Source of the DNA: Ligustrum vulgare
Lineage: Eukaryota > Streptophyta > Magnoliopsida > Lamiales > Oleaceae
NCBI GenBank assembly: GCA_963555705.1
Contig: OY743184.1
Span: forward strand, 22,170,859-22,234,858
Length of the DNA stretch: 64,000 nt
Reading direction: 5' to 3'
This document shows positions 1 through 12,745 of this stretch, in pieces (position 1 is the first letter of the stretch; each line of letters starts with the position of its first letter). The position numbers were made by a program, and so were the translations under genes. The notes beneath the pieces were generated by a model. That model was given only the letters and a program-made list of their open reading frames with translations, ran no database searches and had not been told where the DNA came from.

Positions 1-2062
1 AAGAGTTTGGACATGAAAAGATGTTTCCTACTCTCATCTGAAGGTGTTTGGGTGTAAAGCTTTTGTGCACATGCCTAAGGAACAGAGATTGAAACTTGAT
101 GACAGAGCTACTCCTTGTATATTTCTTAGTTATGGTGATGAAGAGTTTGGGTACAAATTTTGGTAACCAGAGAAAAAGAAGATTGTGAGAAGCAGAGATG
201 TGGTCTTTCATGAAGACCAAACCATTGAAGATTTGGATAAATTGGAGCAGCCTAGAGTGACTGCAGTTGTTCCTGATCTCGCATCTACTAGAACTTCAAC
301 ATCACAGCCTATTGTTGAAGAGAATTTAGCTCCTACTGATAAGAATGTTGATGACAATGCTCATGATGATATACTAGCAGGTGAGAATGCTAATGATGGG
401 GGGCAAATACCTGAGATAGAAGAAGATGAAGAAGCACATGTCAGAAGATCTACTAGAGATCACAGGACATCTACTAGGTATCCTACTTTGGACTATATTT
501 TGCTTACTACTAATGGAGAGCCAGAAGGTTTTTTTTAGGCACAGGCTGATAGGAATAAAGTTCAGTGGATGAAAACAATGACAGAAGAAATGAATTCCTT
601 GAGGAAGAACAATACTTATGACTTGGTGAATCTTCCTAAGGGCAAGAAAGCATTGAGAAATAAATGGATGTATAAAATCAAACGAGATGGAAATGGTGAT
701 TTGATTAAGTACAAAGCTTGTTTGGTTGTTAAAGGCTTTGGGCAGAAATATGGTGTTGATTTTGATGAGATTTTCTCTCCTGTTGTGAAAATGACATCAA
801 TCAGAGTTGTTTTGGGGTTAGCACACAGTCTAGACCTAGAAATGGAGCAACTTGATGTGAAGACTGTCTTCCTACATGGTGACTTGGAGGAAGAGATTTA
901 TATGTTTCAACCAGAGGGTTTTGAATTAAAGGAGAAAGAACACCTTGTACGTAAATTGAAGAAAAATTTGTATGAGCTCAAGCAAGCACTAAGACAGTGG
1001 TATAAAAATTTTGATACTTTTATGCAAGTTAAGAATACTCAAGGACGGCTGCAGATTCTTGTATTTATATCAGATCTTTTCCAGGTGACAAGTTTATTAT
1101 TTTACTGTTTTATGTTGATGATATGCTTATAGTTGGCCAGGATGTTGGGTTGATCAAGAAATTGAAGGAAGCCTTACATAAGTCATTTGATATGAAAGAT
1201 TTGGGGCCGACTAAACAGATATTGGGCATGGAGATAATTTGAGACAGAAAATCTAAGAGGTTGTGGTTATCACAAGAAAAATATATTGAAGGGTTCTTGA
1301 AAGTTCAATATGAAAGGAGCTAAATCAGTTAGCTCACCTCTTGGGGGTCATCTCAAAATTACCAAAAGATCTTGTCCTTCAACGAGTGAAGAGAAGAAGA
1401 AGATGGAAGCATTACCCTATTCTTCAGAAGTTGGTAGTTTGATGTATGTTATGGTATGTACTCGTCTAGATATTGCACATGCAATTGGCGTGGTAAGCAG
1501 ATTTCTGTCTAATCCGGGTAAAGATCATTGGGAAGCAGTAAAATGGATTATGTGGTATCTCAGGGGGAACTTCTACTTTGTGTTTGGGTTTCGGGAGAGC
1601 TCAACCAGTTTTGACAGCGTACACAGATGCAGATATGGCAGGAGATTTTGACAACAGAAAGTCTACATCTAGGTACTTATTTACTTTTGCAGGGGGAGAT
1701 ATTCCTTGGCAGTCAAGATTGCAAAAATGTGTGGCTTTGTCTACAACTGAGGTTGAGTATATTGCAGTTACCGAAGCAGGTCAAGAGATGATATGGATGA
1801 AAAAGTTTCTTCAGGAGCTCAACGAGAAGCAAGGTGAGTACATCATTTATTGTGATAGTCGGAGTTCTCTTGAGTTAAGTAAGAATTCTATTTTCCATTC
1901 TCGTACTAACACATTGATGTAAGGTATCATTGGATACGTGGAGTGGTTGATGAGAAATTGATGCAATTGTAAAAAATTCACAATGATAAGAATATTGCTG
2001 ACATGTTGATCAAGGTTGTAACCAAGCAGAAGCTTGAGTTTTGATCCGAGCAGGCCATGATG
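1..2062 (+). pseudogene. Ty1/copia polyprotein remnant (integrase C-terminus, reverse transcriptase, RNase H)
   Basis: The 3' half of a copia gag-pol gene that enters from the left window edge. Recognisable in order: the end of integrase (HLKVFGCKAFVHMPK at 35-79), a charged linker, the reverse transcriptase start (NKWMYKIKRDGNG, about 660), the catalytic FYVDDMLIVG box (about 1108-1137), and RNase H (YTDADMAG, about 1617; ALSTTEVEYIA, about 1735). The normal product would copy element RNA into DNA and integrate it. The frame is broken by stops at 164 and 536 and about 1240, and shifts near 1030-1100, near 1300 and near 1590, so no functional protein is possible. It is followed by a polypurine tract (2108-2118) and a 3' LTR, which fixes orientation and family. 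The 5' part lies outside the window. Confidence 0.93.
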
Positions 2063-2119
2063 GATTCCAAGTGATTGGAGTCTTGGGGTGTACCTCCCTC
2101 ATGGGTTGGAGGGGGAGAT

Positions 2120-2908
2120 TGTTGGGCTTAAATGGTTTTTGTCCCAAACCATTATTAAGTAATGAATTAGTCCAACCCATTTTAAATATGATTTGAGAGG
2201 TGGAGGACCACTTGTGCAATTTCATTAAAGTTGGTTCCTAAACTAATTAAAGAAAAAAGAAGACTTTTTGCTGGGGACAATTCACGAACAGAGGCTGGGA
2301 GTTTTTCAAATATTACGCACAGTGGAATGCTAAAGCTGCTGGGAAGAATAATGTGAGTTGGATCTTCTCATTTTATGTTGAAATAATACAAAAACAGACA
2401 TCAACATAATAGAGGCAGCCTATATATTTGGAAGAAAGGTTATTCATTGTTGTTTTCTCTTCCTCAACTTGGTTTGTCTAAGTATTAACTTAGAATGATT
2501 TAGGTGTATTTTATCCATTATTATTGTTGTTGTTGGGGTTCCATCTATTGTATTAGATGATGTATATTGTGATTTCCAAGAGTGATTCTTGAAGGTGTGT
2601 ATTTGATTACCTCTACATTTAGGGCAAGAATTTAGGGAAGAGAAATATTGTATTGCTATTATTTGGTAATAGTGGAATTGTCAGTTTGTCACGTCGATTT
2701 TTCCTTCTCATTAGAGGGTTTTATGACGTTAAATAATTGATGATTTTATCGCCTTTTCTATTTATAGTTCGATATTCGATTATTTGTGGTTTTGGATTGA
2801 CTTGTTTGAATTGGTTGAATTCATATTTTAACCACACGAAGTTTGGGGAAAATATTTTTGGCATTGCTATTGTGTTGACAATTCTATTTGTTGTCCAATT
2901 TCCCAACA
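2120..2908 (+). repeat. 3' LTR of the copia element
   Basis: The LTR begins TGTTGGG directly after the purine tract GGAGGGGGAGA and ends CCCAACA. These termini are perfect 7-bp inverted repeats with the canonical TG...CA ends, giving 789 bp. The 5' LTR is outside the window, so the target duplication cannot be checked. The bases following the LTR are TAAAT. Confidence 0.85.
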
Positions 2909-5460
2909 TAAATAAAATCCCAATCGCACAGAAGCAAGTTACAGAATAGAAACACAAGGTAAAAGTAAGCAAGCAATACAAGAGGAGGTATAAACGTTCA
3001 AGTAACTTCCCCTCTACATCTTACTGTGAGTTACTCCATCAGAATCTCTCAATTAAGTCTTTGCACGAACTCCAAAAATCGTGCCTCAGAACGCTCTATT
3101 AATTTAACAACCTAATCTCTGTGCCCAAATATTTATATTCAACTTAATTCTCTTTTAAGGGAAAGGTCATGAGTTCGAATCCTGGGAACGCGATAGAAAT
3201 CAATGATAGTACGTAGGATATAACGGCTTGGCATGGATGACAGGTCGTGACAATTGCTATATGTAATAATATTTTCCTGATTAACAATCTTACAGTCATG
3301 TTCTTTCCTGTCCCTACCAAATATCTGAAGATGGAATATGGCATTGAGGGAAGGATTGTGAATTTTTCATGAGTAGCACACATCTATACCTGTACCAAAG
3401 GGATTCTATTAGACAGTGTTATTAATGAAAATACTGGGTAATTTGTCTATGCCACTCATGTTTCATGAGCAATACTAGATAGCGACTCGACAATATAACA
3501 AACAAAATTTGAACTTTTTTGTCCCTTTTAAAAATGTCTGGTAATAACAAACATGTTCTTACTTTAACTTTGTTTTAATTATCTTGTATCATATCTGTTA
3601 TTCAGACAAGAAGGCAATTAGCAACATATTACATGCCAACGAGCTCGATCTACATTTACAGGTATATATCTACTTCATTCATGTATTTAATAACTTTCCT
3701 GATTAACTATTTCTGTTTTCCCTACAAAAAAACTGTACTGTCAATTTCAACACAAGAACAATTGACAAAAAATTCTATCTTCTTCTATACTGAAATAACT
3801 GGTTGTCTAATCTCTGTTAACCATGTCATCAATTTTGCGGACGGGGCTTAAATAAAAAATAAACTTCAGTTATTAATTTGGAATAAAAAGAGTTCAAGTA
3901 ATCAAATTGAAACAAATATGTAAGTTGTGGTCATAACTTACATGGTTAATATATCTCTTTCCTCATTAATGATTTGGTAGATTTTCTTATTGCATATGCC
4001 CTCCTACGGTTTTAGCCATTTAATGATAAGAGTATCTTATTCTTTATCCACCATTGATTGTTCTTCTATTCCGAGAGGTCTCACAAGCTCTATAATGTAT
4101 ATGAGATATGATGCAATTTCTAACCACTAGTAATTGAGACGAATAGGGAGCTTCCACTACGGGATAGAGAATACGTCTTATTTTTTTGGAAGGAATTATT
4201 ATCGCTTGGCACTAAAAGTTGTAGAGCAGGTCGTCTTTCATATCGAGCCAAGCCATTGAAGCAGTGCGTGGGGCTGTAATCGGACACCTCCATCATCCTA
4301 TGAGACGGACAAGATAACTGCTCTTATGGACTTGAGCCATTGAAAGAAAGGATTTTGACTCCCTTTACCCCTTCTGATCAATATCCCACTTTCCATTAAG
4401 CCAACCTACTCTGCTAGCAATTACCATAGTTGAGATATCTCACGCAAGGAAGAGAATAGGTAATAGGTTGCAGAGAGGATACTTCCACACTTTTGGATCA
4501 ATGATGAGCTTTTCCAACATTTTATTGATATAATTTCGCAGTTGGATAATTGTTATTTTTTCTTTAGAATCATGATAATGATATTCAAATATTCACTTTA
4601 ATTTCGTAATCGGTTATTTTATTTTAATTTCCAGAATATTGAAATCGAGTAAGGTGACTAATTTTCAGTTTACAGTCACGAGAGAAACATTTGTGTAGTA
4701 GACTGGTAATCTTTTGAAAGTATGCCAGATAATGGAATGAATTGAACATTCTTGATTTTATAACCTTCTAATTAAGTAGGGTGAATATGATTTTCAGTTT
4801 TCAGCAAAGAGGCATTGATGTTTCACAAGTGTGGTCAGTTAAGTTCTATAAATCAACCATAAACACTAAAAAAATATGTGTTACTACCTTTTACGAAATG
4901 TGACTTCCTGAAAATTAGAGTAGCTACATTATTAGTAACCATTAGTTATTTTAGTGGATTTATTACTGCAGCATTGAATACTGAATTTATTGGTTTGTTG
5001 ACATCATTTTGCAAAGTTTTGCATTTAATGGTTGTAAATTGTTCTTATGTTTCTTGTCCAAAAAAGTGTTGCACCATTTTGCAATTTATTTATTCATCTC
5101 ATAAATTTTACGGAAAGTGAAAAATATAAAGCAAAGAATGACAAGAAAACTTGCACTTTACTACAGAAATACAAATATTTTTGGCACCCGTCATTTTGTT
5201 CAATGTCGTTAATACCAAAAACAATTTTCTTCCCTTTTCTGTAATAATAATTGCAGGACATCAAAAGATAACCCTCATTTTACTTATGCAGTAGCTGCAT
5301 GTATATCGGTTTTGCCTTCTTTTGAATTGATCGAAGAAAGTTGCATAATGATAAAGAATAAATGGGATAAAATGATAGAGGTAATGACTCCAAAACATGT
5401 TGACTTGTCGTAGGCTATTTTGTCATTTTAACTTACTTGTATGCTTTTCAAGGATAGGCA
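2909..5460. other. AT-rich intergenic DNA, no supported gene
   Basis: No reading frame longer than about 80 codons resembles a known protein. There is an isolated tRNA-like B box (GAGTTCGAATCC, 3173-3184) without a convincing A box. I see no paired LTRs or terminal inverted repeats here. Confidence 0.5.
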
Positions 5461-5581
5461 TTTTGACCAGGAGAACTTCAGGGATGGGCCAACCTATGTC
5501 ATCTTCACCTGAAGACGCGTTGTGCACTAGTTTCTGCTTCTACATGGTCAACATGTAATACAACACAAGCCTAAGATATAC

Positions 5582-5698
5582 CTCACTTGTAACTTTATTG
5601 ACCAACTGTTTTGTAGCCTCAACATGTTTATTGCTTCCATCAATTTGCACAGTTCGATCCAAGGACATATCCCCTGGTGGAAAATGTAAAGATATCAC
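5582..5698 (-). pseudogene. Orphan exon of a KH-domain RNA-binding protein (FUBP/KSRP-like)
   Basis: On the minus strand a 39-codon open exon is bordered by a splice acceptor (CGTTGCAG, just above 5698) and a donor (GTATATC, just below 5582). Its translation includes HFPPGD, then DRTVQIDG, and ends KQLVNKVTSE. This is the second half of a KH domain as found in plant far-upstream-element-binding-like proteins, where a PPGD loop is followed by a RTVQIDG strand and an AKQ-V-EV helix. The GXXG half of the domain and the other exons of such a gene were not found nearby. Another short open stretch lies on the same strand at about 5460-5560 but is not recognisable. I read this as a fragment left by deletion or transposition. 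An exon of an unseen gene is less likely. Confidence 0.7.
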
Positions 5699-6839
5699 CT
5701 GCAACGTTCCGGAAAGATATTTCTAATTTGAAAACTGGTGCATATTTACATAAACCATTATCTAATGTGTTTGTGTACATTATGATATGAACTTTAAGTA
5801 TCATTCCAGTCATTCAAATTGAAATTTTGGAAATTGTTGTTCCCTTTTAAAAATGTTTATTTATTTATTTATTTTTTTGTTAATTTTGTATGTACCTAAT
5901 ACTATTTAAATATGCTATTTTACAATGATATACGATGATATCAGTGGATTAGTATCACAATTAAATGACGTGCAACAAAGGAACGTGGAACTTGAAAACT
6001 AAAATGAGAAATTGGCATGTGCAATATGTTCGTCTTAATATTAGATATCAATATGCATTCACGTGCTGCAGAAGACATAATTCTATCCACGTGCACCTAA
6101 AATCTGTAATTTTAGAAATTACATTTTGGTCAATATCACACCACACGAGGCTTGGGATCATGCCCCCTAGTCCTATCTTATCTTATCTTATATTCTTATA
6201 TATTGTTTCCAATGATTTTCCACCCAAAAAATTCCTCCAAAAGTCCCGCCCAAATTTAAGCTGAAGAATCCCGACCAAAAAAATTTTGAAAATCATTTCC
6301 CAAGGAAAAAATTTCTTCTTATATAAGGTTATCATAAGCGCTTTTTTCAATTTTTATTATTTAATTGGGATGTCAGTCTTTTTGGCTAACATCCCATTTT
6401 TTATATATATATTTTTATTTTTTTTATTCAAATATGCGAATGTCAAAGGACATTCATTTTATTTTTATTTTTTCTTTTTATCTTGATTTTGACTTTTCTT
6501 TTTCCTTCTTTCGAATAGTTTTTTTTTTCAATTAATTAATTTTCATTTTTGGGAATTTGATTTTTATACATTAATTGGTAATATTTTGATTTTCATATTT
6601 ATGAAAATTAATATGCACTATTTGAGCAAAATGAACAAATCTTATCTTGTCTTATTATTATATTAATTAAAGAAGACACTTTTGATCTCCTGATTTGGAG
6701 CACAGGACTCCAAACTCAAGACCCACAAAATGATTTGGGGCTGTCGACGTCCCTTATTATATTTTTTTTTCCTTAGCCGCACTCAACAATATATTTTTTT
6801 TTTATTTTTTGTTTCTTTTAATTCATATTGTAATGTAGT

Positions 6840-7760
6840 TTTTTGTTGAGTTGTCTAATTATCAGTGTTTTTAATTTTTCTCTCTCGAATTGTTATGTCA
6901 AAATATTTTATTTTTATGTTTTCCTTACAGGACTAGTCGCTTGAATCTCAATTTTTTTCTATAAATTCTTTTCAACAATTTTTGGGATAATCTTTTTCAG
7001 TTGTATTTTCTTGTCAATTTTTTATCTTTGTTTTTCTTTACATGACTTGTCACTTCAATGTCAATTTTTTATATATTTTTATATAAATTCTTTTCAACAT
7101 TTTTATGTTTAGTTTTTTTCAATTGAATTGTCATGTCAAATTTTTTTCTTTGTTTTTTCTTTACATGACTTGTCATATCAATCTCTTTTTTTTATGTATT
7201 TTTATATAAAAAAATTTCAACTTTTTTTTTTTATAATCTTTTTCAGTAAAATTGCCATGTCAAATTTTTTTCATTTTTTTTCCTTACATAACTTGTCACA
7301 ACAATCTCCCTTTTTGATGTATTTTTATATAAAATATTTTCAAATTTTTTTGTATAATCTTTTTAAGTAGAACTGTCATGTCAAATTATTTTTTTTCCTT
7401 ACATGACTTGTCACAACAATCTCCTTTTTTGATGTATTTTTATATAAAATCTTTTCAAAATTTTTTTTTTTTGTATAATCTTTTTCAATAGAATTGTTAT
7501 GTCAAAATTTATTTTTTGTTTTTTCCTTACATGATTTGTCACAACAATTTCGTTTTTTGATGTATTTTTATATAAAATCTTTTCAAATTTTTTTGTATAA
7601 TATTTTTCAGTTGAATTGTCGTGTAAACTTTTTTTTCTTTTTTTTTTTTACTTGACTTGTCAATTCAATTTTGACTTTTGATATATTTTTCTTTACATGA
7701 CTTGTCATTTCATTCTCCATTTTGATATAATTTTTTTCTATAAATTCTCATCTTCTTAGC
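6840..7760. repeat. AT-rich minisatellite, unit about 115-128 bp, about 7-8 copies
   Basis: A phrase like ACATGACTTGTCA recurs at 6926 (diverged), 7040, 7163, 7286, 7401, 7529, 7650 and 7695. Each copy is followed by a pyrimidine-rich segment, then TTTTATATAAA, a second T-rich stretch and a variant of AATTGTCATGTCAAA. Spacing is 114-128 bp except for the last, truncated 45-bp step. Copies are visibly diverged, mainly in T-run length. Long open frames here come only from T-richness and encode nothing recognisable. Confidence 0.8.
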
Positions 7761-7869
7761 CATTATACCAACCAAATCATTTCACTCGCTTACAACATTT
7801 CTCTAGCAGATTTCTTTCTTTCATTACAAGTTAATTTCAATTTTTTTTTCTTTCAGCAACATCTTTTTT

Positions 7870-8667
7870 CGAAATGAAAGGGGTGATAATGTATTTGTAC
7901 CACAAGTGAATGTTAGTGCAATTCCGCAAATTGGACAAGAGTTTGAAACACTAGACGATGTGTACAACTTTTATAATGAGTATGCAAAATTAGCTAGGTT
8001 CAGGACACGCATTGGTAGTAGCCGAAAGAATCCACAAACGAATGAAGTTGTCTGAAAGTCATATGTTTGTTTCAAGCAAGACCAGAAAGATGAGACATAC
8101 CAAATGAAATTTAAAATTTTGGTGGCCTGTTCAGGAGAAAGGCAACGGGGAGACTCATGTTGTGGTTGTACCACCAAGTTAACTGTTTTGAAGAAGGAAA
8201 TACAAAATTCCTGGGTTGTAACTGTAATACCCCGACTAAGAAAGCTTAAAAGAAATGATAGGTACTACTCATACCAACAAGGTGCACTTTCTTTTCCAGA
8301 AGTCCATCGTTAGAAACTCCACAGTTAAGCGTGCTTGGCTTGGAGAAATTCTGGGATGGGTGACTTCCTGGGAATTTTTCTCGGGGAGCATGCGAGTGAG
8401 GACAAAGCATGCTGAAAAGACTCGTATTGGTACAGTGGGGACAGTATGCCGTCATCTAACGGTCGGGACATCCCGTTAAGTGGGACCCGGGTCGTTACAG
8501 TAACCATTTCTCTGAGGCGCATAATTACTCATTTCTCACACCAAGCAAGGTTCATCTACTACGTTCGCATCGCGAAGTTTCGATCAAGAAGAAAGCACTT
8601 GCGAAGCAGTTATCACAAGCAAATATTTCTACTTGCCAACAAATCAGACTTCAAAACAGAAAAATAA
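7870..8667 (+). pseudogene. FAR1-type DNA-binding domain fragment, split by a Cassandra LTR
   Basis: The translation has the hallmarks of the FAR1 domain of FHY3/FAR1-related proteins, transcription factors derived from Mutator-like transposases. IPQIGQEFETLDDVYNFYNE is followed by FRTRIGSSRKN, KSYVCFKQ and CGCTTKLTV. After the inserted LTR the frame resumes as SEAHNYSFLTPSKVHLLRSH and ISTCQQIRLQ. A TGA stop replaces the conserved tryptophan codon before KSYVCFKQ (about 8053). The 277-bp LTR at 8223-8499 interrupts the SWVV region, and a one-base shift is needed just after it (about 8505). No MULE transposase or SWIM domain follows. A single decayed exon of an FRS gene or related transposon is the best reading. 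Confidence 0.85.
8223..8499 (+). mobile_element. Cassandra TRIM solo LTR carrying a 5S rRNA-like domain
   Basis: A 277-bp block starts TGTAATACCCCG and ends GGTCGTTACA. It is flanked by perfect direct repeats GTAAC (8218-8222 and 8500-8504). Its interior (about 8262-8380) resembles plant 5S rRNA, with the internal promoter boxes clearly readable: CAGTTAAGCGTGCTTGG (8322-8338, box A region) and GGATGGGTGACTTCCTGGG (8354-8372, box C region). A 5S-derived RNA polymerase III promoter inside a short LTR is the defining trait of Cassandra terminal-repeat retrotransposons in miniature. With one LTR and one target duplication, this is a solo LTR left by recombination. Confidence 0.92.
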
Positions 8668-9289
8668 ACAAAGAAAAAATAGTATTTAAAGGACTGTAGA
8701 CAGCCCTTAAAAGTAAAAAAAAAAAATTTAAAAATTATACAACATATGGGGCTGTCAGCCAGAGGGCCTATAGCCCCATCAATCTTGTGGGGCCCTGCAC
8801 TTGGAGCGCAGGTAAACAAAATTGTTAAAGAAGAATAGTAGCCAACAAAATTTTCGCTTAGATTGTCGCCTAATTATCCCACCCAAAGATGAAAAATATC
8901 TTAATAATAATAAAATACTATAAAACTGATGATGATAGAGAAATCCCACTCAGATTTTTTAGTGAAGTAAAGAAACATAGCCTAAGTTCGGCAACATGCT
9001 ATTATAATCAAAATTCAAAATTTTCCTATTCCCCAAACGGTTTGCAAATCTGTCTGAATGACACTTCTGGTTGTTAAAGTGTCAACCAAAATTGACATAG
9101 TGGTGTATTGCCACATTACTCTTAAGCTAATAATCTTGTCTCACTTTCCTGCAAAAACTTGAGGGTATTTTCAGTACAATATTGCCACCAATTGGTCAAA
9201 CAACCATTAAATGTGTCACAAAATGAATGACTCCATTTTCGGTACATTATTGCCACTGTTTGATCTTCTTTTATTGTCTCTTAACAGAT

Positions 9290-9321
<32 letters not shown>

Positions 9322-9985
9322 TGTGTTTACAAAACTTGGAATACTTTTAAATTAGTTAATAAATTGAAATGACTGCGTTACATAACGGAGTGCACATAAT
9401 ATTTTTAGGTTTATGTTTATATTACTTTATTGTAGAATGTGGTTGAAAATGACTTTTGAAAAAAAAAAAAAAAGAGGTTTAAAATAATGGAATCAAACTG
9501 GGGAAACTTAATTTACTCGTTGTAGTGATTGCGTTAAATTTAGTGAGGCTTACCAAAAATTTAAAAAAAAAAATTAAAAAAACACAAACACAAACACACA
9601 TACACAATTTCCCAAATTTTTTTTTACCACACATTTTTTAAATCTCCAATTTTTAATCATAAAGCTTACATAAAGACATAAATAGTCAATTTAACAATAA
9701 ACAATGTTAATTAAAAAAAATGTTCCAGAATAGTGTGGACACTTACTGTCTGTTTGGTAACTGTTTTATCTGATTGTTTATAATTATTATTAAAAATAAA
9801 TTATCATGTAAAAAAATGACGATTTAATTACAAGTAGTTCAATCCTAACGTTCTTATTTTAAAAATAAATTATCATATACAAAAATTAAAAGTTTTAAAT
9901 TAAATGTTAAAAAAAATCAGATTTAAAACTTTTAATACTTGCAACAGAAGTTAATAAATTTGAATAAATTCAATCTTATGCAGAT
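8668..9985. other. AT-rich intergenic stretch with an ATT microsatellite
   Basis: No coding similarity was recognised. An (ATT)n microsatellite of about 10 units lies at about 9292-9323. The stretch holds several A and T homopolymers and no convincing terminal repeats. Confidence 0.5.
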
Positions 9986-12745
9986 TACTGGAATATTGGA
10001 GATCTGAGTAATACTTGCGAATATTGTGGGGTTTCATTTTGGTACGATGCGAGGACTGGCAAGCATTATAATACATCGAAGCCAGAGTTTTCTTTGTGAG
10101 TATGCAAGGAAAAGTAGAGCTACCGAAGATGTATAAACCCCCGCAGGTCCTAAATGATTTACTACATGGTGCAAGCCACAAAAGAAAGCATTTCCTTGAC
10201 AATATTCGACTATACAATACAATGTTTTCTTTCAATTCATGGGTGGAAAATTGATTCAACTATAAATAAAGGAAGATGACCTCCTTTATTTCGGATGCAT
10301 GGTCAAAATTATCACATGATTGGAAGTTTACTCCCTTCTAAAGGTTGCCCATCGAATTTTGCTCAGCTTTATATTTATGACATCAATAATGAAGTGTAAA
10401 ATAGAATACAAGCTGCTTGGAAAATATTAGACGCACGATATCTTCGATTCTATATCTATTGGATTTTTATATAAATACTAACTGTTTTATTATTTTTTTC
10501 TACCCCAGTCATAATTCTGACATCAACAAGTTTCATGTCAAGATTGTTTCTAATTTGAAGTTGATGCTTGATGAACACAATGTGTTAGTGAAGTCATTTC
10601 GAATGGTGAGTGACACCATTCAAGAAAATGTTTCGTCGGATATGAGGTCGAGGCTCATTGGAAGGAGGGAACAAGATGATAGAAGGTATAACCTTCCATC
10701 TATCTCCGAAGTTGCAAAATTAATTGTTGGAGACTTTGAGACATCTCTAGTCGATAGAGATAGTATAGTTGAAAAAAAAAAGGGTAACTGAAGCTAATAT
10801 ATAAGTTCAATGCTTCATATCTTGGTCTTTAGTATTTATTGCTTTTCCCATATGGCGAGGATAGATATCGAGAGGATGTGATGCTGAGGTTCTCAAATAC
10901 AACTCCGTCGAATAGAAGAAAGAAGATAACAATGAGAGAGTTTTTTGTCTTACAGATTGCAAGAAAGGGAATATAGGTCTTCAAATATTTAATGGTAAGA
11001 AGATTGTTCCAACAATTCTTAGTTAACACATACACTATGGTTGAATAATCCAGTTTATCATATACGAGCTCATTAGAAAGATTTGGGATCTGATATGTAC
11101 AGAGGATTGACAGAAGTGATCTTAAGAGGAGAAACAAATCATTCTTCTCAGGGAAAGCGTGTGATTCTGCCCTCATCTTTCATTGGTGGAGCACTACATG
11201 GTCCAGAATTATCAAGATGTAATGGAAATTTGTAAGTGTGCAAGTTATCCTGACTTTTTCATTACATTTACTTGCAATCCTAAGTGGCCAGAGATGGTGC
11301 ATCTTGTTGAACATAAAGGTTTAAAATTCGAAGATTGACTGAACATACTTTGTAGAATATTCAAGGTCAAGTTGGATCATTTGATAAGAAATGATCTTAG
11401 AGTAAACAAGATTTTTGGAAGAGTCAAAGCAGGTAATTTTATATATACGTAAATTTTTTGTCTCATTTGAATAAAATAATTTAGATGTTAATAAGATTCA
11501 TTATGAAATATTATTCAAAATCTCTGGCAGTTATATATGCAATCGAGTTCTAAAAACGTGGCTTGCCTCATGCACACATATTGCTTTTCCTATACCAAGA
11601 AGACAAATATCCATCTGGTGAAGACATTGATAAGATCATTTCAGTAGAAATCCCTAATGAGGCTACTGATCCTGACTACTATAATGCAGTTAAAAATTTG
11701 ATGATGCATGGGCCATGCAAAACCTTGAGAAAAAATTATCCATGTATGTTAAATGGAAAATACTTTAAGCTTTTTTCAAAGAGGTGCACAGATTGAACTA
11801 TTGTTAATGAAAATGGGTATCCATTTTATTATAGAATGGACAATGGTAGAAGAATCAAAAGAAACATGATTGAGTTGAATAATAGATATGTGGTGCCACA
11901 TAACCGCTTCTTGCTTCTAAAATACAGTGCTCATATTAATGTCGAATGGTGCAACTAGTCCAGGTCGATAAAGTATCTTTTCAAATATGTCAACAAAAGC
12001 CATGATCGTGTTACTGCAACATTTTATCGGAGTACCGAAGATAATGATGTGCAAAGTCAGGTTGATGAAATAAATATGTACTATGATTGTCGGTACATCT
12101 GACCATGTTCGAATATTCATTATAGAGATCCCCCGGTTGAAAGATTGCTTTTTCATCTTCCGAATGAGCAAAACGTTATAATCTCATATTCTGATGTAAT
12201 AGATGATGTCATGAGTAGACTTACGGTGAATTTGTCAATGTTTTCAAGTTGGATGGTAGCCAATCGTAAATATCTTGAAGCAAGGTCTTAACATATGTAG
12301 ATTTCCCAACAAAATTTATATGGAAGTATTCATTGAGGGAGTGGCAGCCGCGAAATCATGGATTTTCCATTGGACGTATGTTTTGTCTGCCCCTAAATCC
12401 AGTGAACAATATTATCTGAGAATTTTGCTTAACATAGTTTGAGAACTAACAAGTTATGAAGAGATAAAATGCATAAATGTGTTCAATATAAATTTGTCAA
12501 AAATGTTTGAAATGCTCTTGGTTTGTTTGATGATGACAAGGAATATGTGGATGGGATAGTTGAAGCAAGCCATTGGGGTCTTGCAAACTATTTGATAATT
12601 CTACTTGCAACGTTGTTATATTTCAATTCTCTTTCAAGGCCTGAATTTGTATGGGAAGAGTGCTAGCGGTACTTATCGGAAGATATTCTCTATAGGCAGC
12701 GCAAGATTTTGCTGTACAACGGTATTACGTTTCTCCTTGGAGAGA
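9986..12745 (+). pseudogene. Helitron RepHel (rolling-circle replicase/helicase) remnant
   Basis: Scattered frames on the plus strand read in order as a plant Helitron protein. A CEYCG zinc-finger start (about 10015) is followed by GSLLPSKGCPSNFAQLYIYD (about 10322), LKLMLDEHNVLVKSFRM (about 10553), SRLIGRREQD...YNLPS, TMREFF, and the Rep HUH motif in KRGLPHAHILLFL (about 11553). Next come EIPNEATDPDYYNAVK, the Rep tyrosine-motif region KYLFKYVNKSHDRV (about 11969) and PPVERLLFHLPNEQN. Such proteins nick and roll-replicate Helitron DNA. Similarity stops near 12715-12745, before the PIF1-type helicase motifs, so the gene is 3'-truncated. Many stops and frame changes rule out function. Helitron termini were not located with confidence. 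Confidence 0.88.

Noticed and set aside
3173..3184. tRNA gene or SINE at an isolated B box
   Set aside because: GAGTTCGAATCC is present but there is no A box at the right distance, no cloverleaf and no target duplication.
6965..7370. Open frames in the T-rich repeat array
   Set aside because: They encode only F, L, I, Y and S runs and arise from base composition.
8260..8380. A 5S rRNA gene
   Set aside because: The 5S-like boxes lie inside a 277-bp LTR with its own target duplication. The sequence departs from 5S rRNA between and around the boxes, so it is a Cassandra LTR rather than a 5S gene.
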